DNA from: Sambucus nigra
Taxonomy: Eukaryota > Streptophyta > Magnoliopsida > Dipsacales > Adoxaceae
Reading direction: 5' to 3'
Assembly: GCA_949130495.1 (NCBI GenBank)
Contig: OX422216.1
Span: forward strand, 101,687,967 to 101,751,966
DNA: 64,000 nt
Part shown: piece after piece, positions 1-12,020 of the stretch
Numbering within the stretch: position 1 is the first letter of the stretch
Layout: the number at the start of each line of letters is the position of its first letter
Notes under the pieces: model-generated
What the model was told of the DNA's origin: nothing
Seen by the model: only the letters and a program-made list of their open reading frames with translations
Databases searched by the model: none
Position numbers and translations under genes: made by a program

Positions 1-1582
1 ATATACACCAACCCAATTTTCATTTTACCCACTTTCGGGATGAATTTATTTTAGAGGATCTCCTCCTATGGAGATCATCTATACTAAGTTTGGTTAAAAA
101 ATTGTTCATTTTTTAGTATTTTGATAAATTGTTCAATTTTTTAATATTTTAAAAAATTGGTATGTTAAATAAGGTATGTTGGAGAGTATATATATATGGG
201 TCACGATAACATCTTCCCCACACTAAGAACCTATAAATAGAAGAACCTATAAATAGTGAGGACAAGATTCCGACGTACAATTAATAGGGCACAGATACTC
301 ATGCACAGCTTTCGTACTTATTATTTTGAAGTTGTTGTCCCAGCGTATACCAACTTTTTGCTCTTTTTTCTCTTACTGACACTACGCACTGAACTTGAAG
401 GATAAGTTGGTGTGACATATCCATCACAGTCAACACTATCCCTTACTGATTGAGAACCATCCTAATTGTCATCTTCATACACCAAACACCGATTTTGCAA
501 ACGTCACCATCCAAGGGTCATGCATCATGCATGGCTCCCACAAATATCTCCTGGATTGAAGGTTGTTTCAACAGTTTTTGAAACTTGTGCAGATAGAACC
601 TCAACCACATCATTTCCACGAGCCCCAACTTTTGTACCATCAATAGTACCAACTTTTAAACTAGTACCCCCAAAAAATTATCCTAATTCAAGGAGTACAC
701 CCACCACCATCCATATCATAAGAGATTTTATTTTCTGCACCACATTTTCTTCAAACAAAAAATCTAGCTCTTGACTAGGCTGTCTTTGACGTCCTAGACG
801 ACTTAAAACTCTGCCCACATATTGCATCCTTCGTATTTGTGAGGAAGTCCTCTTAGGTCTACTCTACTGACCTTTATAAGTTTCTTCTTCTTTGCCTTCT
901 CTTCAAGTATATACCCTATCATTCTTTTTCTTTTCTTTGCTTTTCTTCAGTTAGGCTCATATGAGCTCCTTAAATGAGAACCTTAAATGCAGTGACCAAC
1001 TTCCCATTGAATTTTTTGCTAAATCTTTTGTAGATGATCTCCTCATTATAGAGATCATCCCCAAAAAAAGTTTGGCAATAAATATTTTTTTTTACTATTT
1101 TAAAAAAATTGGTTCGCATTTGAAGTCCTCATTGAAGAACCTCATAGGAGTCCAATTAAGATATGCCGGTTTGCATATATGTATATATTATATATACACA
1201 CACAAATGTATATCGGTACCTTCACGTAATGGCTGTGCAAGTTGTGCCCGCATATTCTAACTACCTGGGGTGTTGGCTCTAGTGGTCGTTGGGGTTGCTG
1301 ACATCAGATCAGATCTTGGATCGATATTCCCTTACTTTTGCGTTGGCTTCCAAGCCCTTAAGTTGCATGCCCCATTGTTTCTTATGTTGCATTACTATTA
1401 TGACTCATTTTGCTCACTTTATTAGCGGTCGTGCTTATTATGTTTTTCTTGGCTGGTTGCACCTCCAAGTCCAATCGTAATGGCTAAGGGGTCTTCCAAT
1501 GCTCTTGCACTCTGTCTCTGTGACAATGATGAGAATGCACCCTTAGAGGATGTTGGAGGGATAGAGGCCATAAGGTGATGAG
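1..1582. other. Intergenic DNA, no gene recognised
   Basis: No reading frame here has a recognisable domain; those present are short and compositionally ordinary. Two similar AT-rich stretches occur, at about 55-126 and 1030-1118. Each has a small inverted motif (GATCTCCTC ... GAGATCATC) followed by T-rich sequence containing AGTTTGG, so they look like two copies of a dispersed repeat. A short ATATATAT run is at 188-198. Confidence 0.4.
225..256 (+). repeat. Tandem 16-bp duplication carrying two TATA-like boxes
   Basis: The 16-mer AAGAACCTATAAATAG occurs at 225-240 and again, identically, at 241-256. Each copy holds CTATAAATAG, a good plant TATA box. It could be the core promoter of an unrecognised LTR or transcript; no coding region follows closely, so the function is open. 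Confidence 0.35.
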
Positions 1583-3251
1583 ATGATAGAGTCAAAAGGG
1601 AGGGAGGTTCCCTGGTCCTCACGCTCCTTGTGGTTTGTTTCTGTTGGCCCTCCTAGCTATACAGAGTTTGCCTCAAAACTCTTCGTCAATGAGATTCACC
1701 TTCTGCATAACCAGATTCAAGTTCTAGTGTCTCCGGAAAAATGTATAGTATTCCAGCTAGCATCAGGCCGAGGGCGCCTATATATTCTGAGAGGGTGTGC
1801 CGCCTCCATGGAACCAGATTACTATGTTTGTGCACGTGCTTGAGAGGTTGGACTTTGCTTTCCGATTTCATCTTGCGTGCGAAGAATTCGCGCCTTTATT
1901 GATCTGCCCCAGGGAAGCAGGCGTTAGGCACCTGGAAGTTCATGATGACGTTCCTTTCAGGTTTAAGCTGGTGATTGGAGAATATGCTATCCCACAAGGG
2001 ATGCGGCGAATATATCATTCTGGTGAATACTCACAAGATAGCAACTACGAATGGTATCAATTTTTATTAGGTGTAAATCCCCCAAAGTCGTGGTAGGGGG
2101 ACATCATTTTTGTGTCTGACATTGGAAGTAGCGGTCAGCCTCTATAGGATGACGATGCCTGTGTCCCAATTGACTGGAGTGCTACTAAACTTGTCAAAGC
2201 GATATTCTAGTTAAGCAGGAGCCTTGTGCACTAGGTACGACCTTTTTTATGTGCTTCACTAAGCCCAACTTATCTTCTTTCAGTTAGACATAAGCGAGGC
2301 TTCTTTTGTTAGAGAAAAGGTGGTGGAGTCGGGAGAAAGCAATGGTAGGTATTTGTTCCTTAAAAAAGCGTTGTATGATTACGAGCTCAGCTTTGCCCCA
2401 TTGTTATGAAGTTGCCCCCACCACTTGCACAGCATATGACGAATCTGAGGCACCTCGTAAATGATTTTGTGGACGTATTCGTATGAACAGATCCATTCTC
2501 CTTCCTATCATAACCTTCTCTTTTGCTGACGTTCCGTCAAGTGTCAAAAAGGTCCGGACTAAAGTCATCCATATGATGACAATTCCCACTCCAGCAAGTG
2601 GCTTTCTAGGGAAAAGTGCATGTCTTGTGAGGCAAAGGCAGGCTTTACCACAGAGGCCTCTGGTCCTCACGATCTTATAGGAGTTGAGTCTACCCCCAAC
2701 GATAACTGCTGAGGAAAGTGCAGCCTAGAAGTATCTGCCGGGGCTCCATGTTGGCGATTCGAGGGTCCAAAAACAGAAGGTCGTAAGTTTCGGACTCTAT
2801 TACTTGTGGAGCTGCCTATCGAGGTGTTCCAACTTTTTCATGCGAGCTCGGTTTAATTTCATACATATCTTCCACTGATTGTGATCACAAGCAGTGTATT
2901 TTTGTATTTGCCTTGCAGCAACTACAATTTTATTCGGTAGTGTACGACAATTTTATAGAAAAATCAGAGGAAAGAAAATATGAGAAGTCGTAACGCACAC
3001 TTTTCCACTTTTGTTGACTTGACGGTTCATAGGAGCTGGCCCACAAGCTTGCGCGTGGAGCTCTAATAAGGGAGAAGATCCATCGTAGCATTGCCCAGTT
3101 TGAGAGTCGAGTGGAAACTTTGATGACTAAAGTTGCTCAAGGTGAGAGCCTTTTTAGGGTAAAGAGGAACCAAGCTCGCGAAGCAGTGGAGGCTGAGAGG
3201 GAAAAGGTTCATGATGCATCTTCCTCATTGACTAAGCTAGAAGTTGTTACA
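1583..3251 (+). pseudogene. Decayed coding remnant with C-terminal coiled coil, probably retrotransposon-derived
   Basis: Several short plus-strand frames in different phases follow one another (for example 1583-1843 and 1797-2096), which suggests a frameshifted old gene. The clearest part is 3033-3251, about 70 codons without a stop. It is rich in charged heptad-like residues (REKIHRSIAQFESRVETL, then REAVEAEREKVHDA) and should form a coiled coil. Plant gypsy-type transposon proteins often combine a globular N-terminal part with such a coiled-coil tail, and a Tat-type remnant lies next door, so an extra retrotransposon ORF is my best guess. I could not match the N-terminal part to a family. 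Not a functional gene. Confidence 0.25.
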
Positions 3252-4418
3252 AAGGCTCCAGAGAGTTCAATCAGGCCTTAGGGAATGCCTGTGTTGACAC
3301 ATATGAGAGTTCAAATCCTTGATTCGCTAGGACCATATTGATATTGACCTTGATGTTTACATTGCTCACGACGACCCTTACTTTGCGATCTATACAGCTT
3401 AGATGAGCTCGAACAATGATTGATTGCTGGACAACCACTATCTTGATAGAAGATGATCTGCCTTTATTTTGAGCATCTTATTGTAAACTTGAACTCCTGA
3501 TCTTTTGTCCCTGTATTTTCTCTTAGCCGGTTCGGACGCTGCTTGATTGCTGGACAATCCCTATCTTGAAATGCTGGGAATCAACTTTTAAAGGCCTACG
3601 TCCCCATCCTTCTTGTGGCAAAGCAAACACACCACTAAGTTGTTCAGTTCTCCAGGTATTTGAGCTCTTGGTACATCTTTTATTTACTTATACTCGGACC
3701 GTAGCCAAAGCTTATGGGAACTTGGGTCGTAGCCGTTGGTATTTTGGGCTATAGAATGATTTCAGTTATGCGAAAACCGTCGTAGCTTTACTTTGGTCCT
3801 ACGACATCATAAACTAATTTTGGTCACGTGAGACCTAAGGTAGTCATCTATCTTTAGTCGTGTGAGAACTTGGGACGTAGCCATACTTTTGACCGTGGTC
3901 CCATACCAAAAAAATACACTTTCATATATGTATAGAAATTTTAAAAAATGATATTTTTTGGTGTAAAATAGACTTTTCATTCATTCATCCAAAGAAGGGA
4001 CACAAGATAGTAGAATTTGTACACATGCAAATGATAATATTTATATGAGGTACTCGGCATTCCAATGGTAAGGGAGTTTCTTTCCTTCCAGGGTCTTCAA
4101 GTGGTATGCCCTTGGTCTCACCACCTTCGTTACCAAGTTGGGACCCTCTCATTGCCATCTTTTGGAACCTTAAGAGCAATTGTCACCATTCTCGAGATAG
4201 TCTCTTGCAAAGAAACTCCTTAAGTGGACCCTCTTGTTGTCGTGCCATTATGTGCTTGTAAGTCGCTTTCCTAACTTTGAGTTTCTTCCCTCTATTCCTT
4301 CGAGCCGCTTCAACTCCTACCTCATTTGCTCGTTCTTTTCTCAGGCTTTAATGTTAGCCATGGTCGTCCTGTTGGATGCAAGCCAATTTCTCCTTAATGG
4401 GGTTGTTTTGAGGAGAAG
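3252..4418. other. Non-coding stretch, nothing recognised
   Basis: Only short unconvincing frames and AT-rich patches (for example 3908-3965). The text around 4325-4380 recurs partly at 4500-4540 (shared core CATGGTCGTCCT), showing a local duplication. Confidence 0.35.
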
Positions 4419-4502
4419 TCCCAAAAAGTATCGTTGAATTAGGTGGCATCCCGAAAAGTATCGAAGAATTGGGTGTCGTCCCTAAATGTATCTTTAAATT
4501 AG
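4419..4502. repeat. 30-bp tandem repeat, about 2.8 copies
   Basis: Units begin at 4419, 4449 and 4479 with TCCCAAAAAGTATCG, TCCCGAAAAGTATCG and TCCCTAAATGTATC. The spacing is exactly 30 bp. It lies just beyond the integrase end of the minus-strand gypsy remnant. Confidence 0.7.
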
Positions 4503-4718
4503 TTTCCTCAATGTTAGACATGGTCGTCCTTTTGTCACTCGGGATGTCAAACCAGTAGACAACTGATTCCTATATAAAGTTTTTAATTTTCTTTTGGGCT
4601 CAGCTTCGACCCATTTTGTACAATAATATGTGGCAACAACCGCAAACTTGTTTTGGCTAGGGTGGACGAGCACACTCGGGGATCCCCACATATCCCTCGT
4701 GTACTTCTCTGAGTACAT
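4494..4718 (-). pseudogene. Integrase fragment of the Tat-like remnant
   Basis: The minus-strand frame reads SQNKFAVVATYYCTKWVEAE, which corresponds to the start of the gypsy integrase catalytic core (usual form ATDYFTKWVEAEP). The first catalytic Asp position reads Y (ATYY for ATDY). Only about 40 residues are alignable and the following catalytic residues are not found. A dead fragment. Confidence 0.65.
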
Positions 4719-4852
4719 AGTCAGCTTCTTGCGAGTGGAGGCACCTCAATAGTGGTGGAGAATAAGCACTTTTGTAAAGGGCATTACTTAACGTCAGGCA
4801 TCTCCGTATATTTTTTTTTCAAGTACTCAATGCAAGTTGAGTTTGGGTTGTC

Positions 4853-5167
4853 CTACATGGACACTAGCTTGGCAAGTGAGTTGGCCGAAAAGTTCTCTAC
4901 CCTTAGGTTTCTTAATATCATGACATTCTTAAACTTTGGCACGAGTTCTTTGACCGTCTTCAGGAAACCATGTGTCAACTGGTTTATAACTATTGAGGGG
5001 TCAGTGTGAACCAAGATTTTCTCAACATCCAACTCTTTGGATAACCTTAGCCTGCAATAATGCTTAATACAGTAAACTGGCCTTACCCCCATATGGAGAA
5101 GTGGATATCGACTGGCCTTACCCCCATATATGGAGAGGCTTCTCCCATGCCTCGAACCCGAGACCAA
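4853..5167 (-). pseudogene. RNase H (Tat-type) fragment
   Basis: The minus-strand frame contains RLSKELDVEKILVHTDPSI, then VINQLTHGFLKTVKELVPKF, and ends near ENFSANSLAKLVSM. This matches the plant-type RNase H found in Tat polyproteins (family pattern: leucine-rich helix, VHSDSQLVVNQ, ...EADALAKLAS). The HTDPSI aspartate is kept and the motif before it is degraded. It lies in the expected place between RT and integrase. The upstream 5060-5160 stretch has a duplicated TGGCCTTACCCCCATAT. Confidence 0.65.
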
Positions 5168-6059
5168 CCGTTGTTAAGTGGGAGTCTTGTGCACTGGGTA
5201 CGACCTTTCTTACTCTCGTTGGTTGAGGCCTTGAAGCTCAATCTTAGTGCTTGTTAAATAATAATGGAGACTTCTACGATGAGATTTACTCCACCTCCAA
5301 ATTGATTAAAATATTCATTTACGTGTAATGTCCACATAGACAACTTCGGATAAAGGGATTCGTACTTTATTTCGGCTTCTTCTGTAAAAGTGAACTTTGT
5401 TATGAGGTTTGCAAGGGTTTGGCCTTTGAGGGATGTTCTTGGACGATATTCGATGTTGAACTATCTTAACTCCAAACACCATATCATTAGTCATCATGAG
5501 GACGTCGACGAAGGGGTTGGTCTCTCATTACAATAACCATGTATCGAAGCTTCCTTGATGTAATAATTTGGGGAACTACTAACTTTTCCATCTTTGGATG
5601 CTTTGTCTCAACCCATTAGAGAGCGTGACTAGTGTGGTACACCGACCTTTGTACTCCTTCCTCATCTCTTTTTAAAGAGATGAACTCAAAGCTCATACAC
5701 CAACTGAGATTAAGTCCTCCCTTAATTAGGATCTGGAGAGCCCAAGTATTTCTCGAGTTCCAAGAATGATTGTTCAAACTCTATCATTCCACTTGCGCAA
5801 CTTCCTTTAAACATCAAAATATTGAAGGAATTTAATGACATGAACCAGTTGAGGAGTGCCACCCTTCCAGCAAGATTTAAAAAAGATTTAGAATAAATCT
5901 AAAGGATTCCAAGTTAAGAAAGGCTTGAACCGTTTTTGGGTTTTCGTCAATTTTTCACTTCATAACCATGAAGCCAAGGAACTTACCTCCTTATTCCCCG
6001 AATGCACACTTATCAGGGTTCTACCTCATCTTATGTTGATGAGAGGATGATGAAGGTCT

Positions 6060-6420
6060 AGTCCATATCTTTGATGTCATATTAGGCAATCAGACTACTA
6101 TCAATATGTCATCAATGTATACTTGCATTGTCTTCCCTATTTGTTTCTTAAAAATTGAATTTACGAACTTTTGGTAAGTTGCACCCATGACCTTATAAAA
6201 ATGGATACCATGGTTAGTGATGAACGACGTCTTTTTCTTCATATTCTTCTGCCATTCAGATCCGGTTGTAACCAAAGTATGCAGTCATGGAGGACAATAA
6301 CTCATAAACCGTTGTGCATCAACCAACATATCAATTCCTAGCAAGGGATAGTTGTCATTGGGACAATCCTTGTTTAGGTCGGTGAAGTCAACAGGGAGTC
6401 CACTTTTCGTTAGGCCTTTT
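6060..6420 (-). pseudogene. Reverse transcriptase (Tat-type) fragment
   Basis: Reading the minus strand from 6420 down gives a GLPVDFTDLNK-like segment, then KKKTSFITNHGIHFYKVMGA and KKQIGKTMQVYIDDILIVV. The YIDD catalytic box and the family motif DLNK...NYPL are recognisable, as is the ATYQ...VN region. Stops interrupt the segment between them, and about 30 residues between the two parts are missing or scrambled. Clearly RT of a Tat-like Ty3/gypsy element, and clearly non-functional. Confidence 0.75.
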
Positions 6421-6470
6421 TACGAGCACTACATTAGAGAGCCACATGGACCAACTCCAAGCATCCGAGC

Positions 6471-9003
6471 AAATGGGTTAAAACTCATTTAGCCCGCCAA
6501 AGTAAATCCAACCCTTCGACAATAATAGGCTAAACCTATCATGAAACCCAAAATGGCCAAATTTTGGGTATGAGCTGTTACAACATATACGATACTCAAG
6601 ACAGCTCTAACCCATCGACTATTGCCCTCTGGCTGACCTTTGTTTTAAACTTCACAAAAATAAACCCCATATAATCTCGTGTAAATTACACGGGTGACCC
6701 TTGAACTTTGCCCATTGTAACATTTTCGCCCTCAAACTTTTTATGTAACGGTTAAGCTCCAAAATTATGTAAAATTTGCACCGTTAGCCCCAACTCATGC
6801 TTTATTTACCGATTGGTGTGGTGATCAAATAGCCATCCTTTCAAGCCGCGATTTGAGGCGGTTGACCATCCCAGGCACAATGTCACCGGAGGTGTTGGTG
6901 GCTATTTTTCTCCTTTTCGCAATGTTTCATTAAATTGACCGATGCTTTCTTGGTTGGCTTGGCCCGAGTAAGCATGTATGCAGATTCAATACGACCCAAC
7001 ACTCATCGAATTTGAAGTGCTCCCCAATCTCGTTATAAAGTATGCATGTTTGGCATACTTAGCATCATCCTCAGTGCCTTGTTTAGCCGAAAGTTGATGT
7101 TATTGAATTTTGTGACGACCACTTATATTATCAACTTGATATACAGTAACCGACTAGAGAACTGTTGTTGGGGGCTTGACCGATGTGTCGGAGCATTAAC
7201 TCATGGATCTGTGTTGATTTCGCATATAAATTGAGCTAAAACTACAAAACAAAATTAATGTTTACCTTCCATATAGATGAATCGAGAACACAGGCTCACC
7301 ATTACCTCACGTCCAATTACAAACAGAGGGTGGGCTCTTTCTTCATGATCTCCTTCAAATCTCTTCTTCTCCTTCAGCTCTCTTTATATTTCGATTTAAT
7401 TATTATTAACTACTTAATATCTTTGCACGTTAAGGTCAAATACCAGTTAATAAAATATATTACTGATAATTGGTTTTAATTAACTTCTTTAATTTCTTAC
7501 GAGGTTTTACGTAACTAATATGTAGTGTTGGTTTAAAAATAATCCACCTGCACGGTTCGACACATACAAGACTTATAAATATCTCATGCAGGTATCACCC
7601 ATCTCTACACCAAGACGTGAATTCCCTTTATAATTGACTTGCAGCATACATTGATCTAATAATGAATCTCACTCAATAGTTCAAAGCAACGACAAACTAA
7701 ATAGAGTGCACGTGTCTATCAAGTATATCAGAATTAAAAGCTTTAGTAAACCTAATAATCATGAGGTCATTGTCTTATTCAATTCAGTATAAAGACAATG
7801 GCCTCAAGGTGATCTAGTTAAATGCATATAAATTTTACTAGCACAATAATTTGAAACTATACTCTTTTCCATAATCAAAACAAACCTACTAAAATATTAT
7901 GCTACAATCATACCGATGATGTGTTAAGTTCCATCTAAGATTGAGAATGAGAGAGTCATACAATAATTGATGATCTGATCTTTTGTGTGTAAACAGTACT
8001 CTACACAAAAGATCACTTACTACGAGGAATAAAAGACACTGACAATATATTTAAATAATGCAAATGTTATATGCCAATACATGACTCATTAAAATAAGAC
8101 AATTTTATTTTATCAATTAAATAAATAATAAATCCATAACCAAAACTATTACCTAAAGCATGATTTTAGTTTGTTGCCCTAACAAGATGTATTAAGATAT
8201 ATTGATCACGATGAAGGACGCAACGGTTTTATGCCAAATTAAGAGTCAATTTTGATTCGCTCCGGTGATGGGGTCCTCTAAAGACTGTAATTAACAATTA
8301 CAAGTTTAAAAGTCATAACTGGGGTTGGAGTTCTTCGTGCCTTCGGTAACTTGTCAATTTTTTCCTTCGCAATCTCATTTTTTTCGAGGGCAAAGAATCT
8401 CCTTTTATGCTTCACTAGCTTATGCGCTGGCTCCACACAGAGATCGATGTGTGGTGAGACCTTAGGGTTTATTTCAGCTAGGTTGACAACTCTAAGCGAC
8501 TATATCTTTGTTGTGTTATGGGCAAGCCACAAGCCCTTTATAGAGACGGGGATCCATTTGGACCACTTACACAACATGATCCAGCTATGCTTCATCCTAC
8601 TTGCACACGTTTATTGGGGGCTCCTCCCCCTTGGTTCTTCATCGCTTGGGACTAAAGTTTTCGTCTTTCTTCTCCTTCATGTATGCAACATAGAACTATC
8701 TTGCCTCTACTTGACTACCCTTACCTTTCCAACCCCGTTAAGGATGGCGACAAGGCGGGTTGCAAAACCCAAACCCTATATGTTAAGAAAACATCAAACT
8801 CGACCCGCCCCACACCAGAAATAGGTTTCTATTTCCACAACCCAAGCCAGCCTCAGCCTGACCCACTTTAAAACTTATATAATTCCATGAACTTGTTTTT
8901 TGTAAATCTAAAATAATGCACAAGTACACCACCATGATTACAAACTTATATAATTAGTTATGGAGAAAATGTAACCTAAATATTTATCTAATGGTATTTC
9001 TTA
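6471..9003. other. Insertion-derived non-coding DNA between RT and protease remnants
   Basis: No protein domain seen. 6670-6800 (ACCCTTGAACTTTGCCCATTGT and following) resembles a common plant interspersed repeat. 7250-8330 is AT-rich and has features I associate with copia-type LTRs (ATGACTCATTAAAATAAGAC; CATAACCAAAACTATTACC) but I could not define ends. The 157-codon frame at 8351-8824 has no recognisable domain and I do not call it a gene. 8745-8840 contains GGCGGGTTGCAAAACCC-type sequence often seen at ends of degenerate hAT copies. Confidence 0.35.
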
Positions 9004-9011
9004 TTGAATAT

Positions 9012-9410
9012 CAGTGTTCTAAAAGACGCGTCTGAGGCTTGGGAGAAACGTCTCGCCTTAAGCCTTTTACGCCTAATTCTTGGTAAAGCCTTAAGACGAA
9101 CTTTTTTTTAAAACAAAAATTCTTTAGAGAAAACGATATCACCTTTAAAAGAAATTTTTTACAAACCGGACCTATATCTCATCCAAAACAATCAAATAGT
9201 ATTCTAATTTTCAAACATTCAGACATATTTTTAAGGTACGTACAATTTTAGTATTTTTAATAACCTTGTTGTGGTTAAAAATATTTAAATATATTAAAAA
9301 AGACCTAAACGTCTTTTCATATCTTTTTACGCCCAAGGCCCGCTAGACTATTAAGGCTTAAGGGCTTGGCCTTCACGCCTCGATCACGCCCCGCGTTTTT
9401 TAAAACCTTG
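9012..9410. mobile_element. hAT-type MITE, 399 bp, with perfect 8-bp TSD
   Basis: The ends are imperfect inverted repeats: CAGTGTTCTAAAAGACGCG at the left and CAAGGTTTTAAAAAACGCG (reverse complement of the right end). The element is flanked by TTGAATAT at 9004-9011 and 9411-9418. CA...TG ends, 8-bp duplication and no coding capacity fit a non-autonomous hAT element. The interior contains GCCTTAAGCCTTTTACGCC-like text and its inverse near the other end (GGCTTAAGGGCTTGGCC), so it may fold on itself. Confidence 0.85.
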
Positions 9411-9418
9411 TTGAATAT

Positions 9419-10291
9419 TGTAAGAGGGTAGTGAGACTAGGGTCTATGAATAACTGGAAAGGGTGAGGCGTGACCTACTCCAATGGACGTTGTCTGCAAG
9501 GTTCTCAAGAACTGCAAGGTTCTCAAGAACTTCTGGAGGAGCATCTTCTGATGAAACCTTCTCCTTTTGTTAAAAATGGAGCTCAAGCTGGAGCTCCCTC
9601 CCTGCAAGAAGACGAACTCCCTGCAAGAAGACGAACTTCCACAATAATTATAGTAACTTTTCTCAAGAGAAACTCTTGAGAGTGATGGCTGTCAGTGGGG
9701 AGTGAATGAACAAGGCACTTAGCACTAGGAGGTTCTGGTGTGATTTTGACAGAGTAACGGTGTTATTGAGTTTTTTTATCTTTGCTTCTTGACCTTGCCC
9801 AGGGGTCCTATTTATACTTGGGCACCAGGGCTGAGTTGGCACTTTTGGCGCCAAAAACTTTGAGGATTGGTGAGGGACAAGGTCTGTAGTGTATCATTTG
9901 TCCCTACCTGTGTGCAGCGGGACAGGTGCCACCTGGTGCAAACCAAAGTCAAAAAACAAATATGTCCCCTTCTAAAATCATTTTTCTTGAGAGGGGCCTA
10001 GAGGACCCTCTAATTTAAAATCATTTTATAAACAAATCTTTTCTTGTGAGTAACCCTTTGGCTACTCACCCTGGTTGTGTATGACTGTGAGGTGTGTGAG
10101 GACTGGGCGACCTTGGGATCTCAATCCTAAAGTGCTAAGTGGTTGAGCTTGCTCAACAAACCTTGTTCCTCAGCCGCCAAGCAAAAACTCCCAAGAGATC
10201 CCAACTGGCCTATTTGAGCCCTGCCAAAATAAGTGTTAGTACTTTTGTTCTTTTAATGACTTTTCATTTCAAGGGGAGGACCTTGGGGACT
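9419..10291. other. Non-coding, no recognised gene
   Basis: Contains a direct repeat CTGCAAGGTTCTCAAGAACT (9497 and 9514) and two copies of CCCTGCAAGAAGACGAACT (about 9600 and 9618). The style resembles a retrotransposon LTR or UTR, but I cannot place boundaries. Confidence 0.35.
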
Positions 10292-10550
10292 CTTTCACCA
10301 ATTATGCATTTTCTGCGGTCAGGGGGCCTAGGTTTCCGCACCAATATGGGTTCTCTACGGTCGAGAGACCTTGGGTGCACTTTCACCAATTATGCATTTT
10401 CTGCGTTCAGGGGCCTAGGTTCCCGCACCCATATGGATTATCTGCGGTCGAGGGACCTTGGGTGCACTTTCACCAATAATGCATTTTTTGTTGTCAGGGA
10501 CCCTGGGGATTCCTTCTCAATATGAGTTTCTGTCGGGACCCTTGGTGGGG
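10292..10550. repeat. Tandem repeat of 87-88 bp, about 3 copies
   Basis: CTTTCACCAATTATGCATTT begins at 10292 and 10380 and, in variant form (CTTTCACCAATAATGC), at 10467. Between copies lie GGTCAGGGGGCCTAGG and CGGTCGAGAGACCTTGG variants. The reading frame 10139-10525 is created by this array and is not a gene. Confidence 0.8.
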
Positions 10551-10635
10551 TTCCTTCTCAATATGAATTTCTGTCGGGACCCTGGGTGGGGTTCCTTCTC
10601 AATATGAATTTCTCAATATGAGTTTCTGTCGGAGG
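10511..10635. repeat. 41-bp tandem repeat, about 2.7 copies
   Basis: TCCTTCTCAATATGA begins at 10511, 10552 and 10593, joined by TTTCTGTCGGGACCCTGGG-like text. It directly follows and partly overlaps the end of the 87-88-bp array, with GGGACCCT shared between them. Confidence 0.8.
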
Positions 10636-10694
10636 GGGTATTTGAGGGACCCTCATCCCAAAATATAGTGGTCAAGCTTGAAACACCCTTCTAC

Positions 10695-10722
10695 ATATAT
10701 GTATATATATATATATATATAT
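10695..10722. repeat. AT microsatellite
   Basis: A run of about 28 bp of alternating AT with one G interruption (CATATATGTATATATAT...). Confidence 0.85.
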
Positions 10723-10929
10723 GCGTTTTTGCTCAAATATGTATAACAGGGGTGGGACGGATTTTTTTACGTCTAAACTCGAATCTGTCGGGTTTGATTT
10801 TTTTTATACCCGAACCTGAAAGAACCATTCTCAAACCCTCCCCATTAGAGGAGGGATGGAGCAGAAGACTTACGGGTCGAGTGAAATTGTCATCCCTTAA
10901 CCCCATTGCCCCTCAGCTGAAAGCGTGGG

Positions 10930-11175
10930 ACCAACCTGACCTTGTTCAAGAGGATGATATTGTAGTTTGGGAATTTGTCCAGTACCAAAAACTTTAGCAT
11001 GGACTCATAGTAACCCAAAGCGTATGCTTTTTCCCCTCAAAAACCTGACCAAAGGACCATTTAGCGATTGCAAAAGTTCTTCTGTCAATCTCATCCTTCG
11101 AAATGTGTCATCAAAGAGTATACTATATGCGCCTTCAGTGTCTATTAGCACCGTATCCCCGATGGATAAAGTGTG
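10930..11175 (-). pseudogene. Aspartic protease fragment of the Tat-like remnant
   Basis: On the minus strand the frame reads TVLIDTEGAYSILFDDTF, then RRMRLTEELLQSLNGPLVRF, and after a stop KFLVLDKFPNYNIILLN. This matches the Tat-type retroviral protease pattern (VLVDTGSSADILF, F..M.L....L......LVGF, ...YN.ILGRP). The active-site triplet has become D-T-E-G and the flap and ILGRP regions are changed, so it is inactive. It sits between the gag remnant (12.0-12.5 kb) and the RT remnant, in the right order. Confidence 0.65.
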
Positions 11176-12020
11176 ATGCCACCGTTATGGAATAACCCAA
11201 GGGTCCTTATGAGGAACCTGGTTATCTTATACATTTTCCCCAAACAAAGAGATAACGATTGGGTTAATCCAAGATACCTTGGCGGCCCTCACGATATTTA
11301 CCTCTGCATAGTCTTGAAACCCCATAATCTTTTAGAGTGCTTTTGAGTAGGAACTACTTTCCCGCTTCATGTAATATCCACCTGTGATGACAAAGAAAGG
11401 GATTAAGAGGCCTTTGCCTTGCCAACAGTAGTTCTTTTATGGTTTAGTGCTCACGGTCGTTGGTCCAACTATCTTAAATCCCCTTATTGTATTAATAATT
11501 CAATTTCTTCTTTGAGCACTCATTTCATGGCCATGGTTCAATGGGGGTATCAATGAGGTGAACCTCACAAAGGCTGGGGTTTCAACCATAGCATTGTGTT
11601 TCTTCTTTCTTTTCACATGTTCGACTAGGTCGAGTGGAGTTGGTTCTCTTTAGGGCTATATATATGTTAGCCGCGTTTGTAGTGCTTATGCCATCTTTCC
11701 CGTCCCTATATCTTATAGCATCTTCCGCATTTATATAGCTCTATTTGCCCTAGTTGCATTTGCAATGCTTAGGATGTCTTTCGCATTTATCAATTTCTCA
11801 TTATCGTCGGACCGTGGTGGTGGGAGGTTTGTGCCCAACAAGGTTAGAGCATCTTTCAAATTTATTCGTTTTCAATTCCCTCCAAGGCATGGTGGTAAGA
11901 GGTTTGTAACCAAGACAACAATACACCTAAAGGACTGATCCACGGATGTATAAGTAATAATGGCCACTTTTTACATAAGGGCATCTACTTTGAGTGATTC
12001 TTCATAGAGTCCTTGAGGAA
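11176..12020. other. Spacer between gag and protease remnants
   Basis: No domain seen; presumably decayed Tat-like internal sequence. Short direct repeats around TTCGCATTTATC and AGCATCTTTCAAATTTATTC occur between 11690 and 11870. Confidence 0.35.

Noticed and set aside
1797..2096. Gypsy-type transposon domain protein
   Set aside because: Only a vague resemblance in one segment; frames are broken and the match cannot be defended without a search.
7250..8330. Copia-type solo LTR
   Set aside because: Only a few reminiscent motifs; no ends, TSD or PBS found, so not annotated as an element.
8351..8824. 157-codon open frame with hydrophobic segments
   Set aside because: No recognisable domain, ends in a repeat (GGCGGGTTGC...), surrounded by transposon debris.
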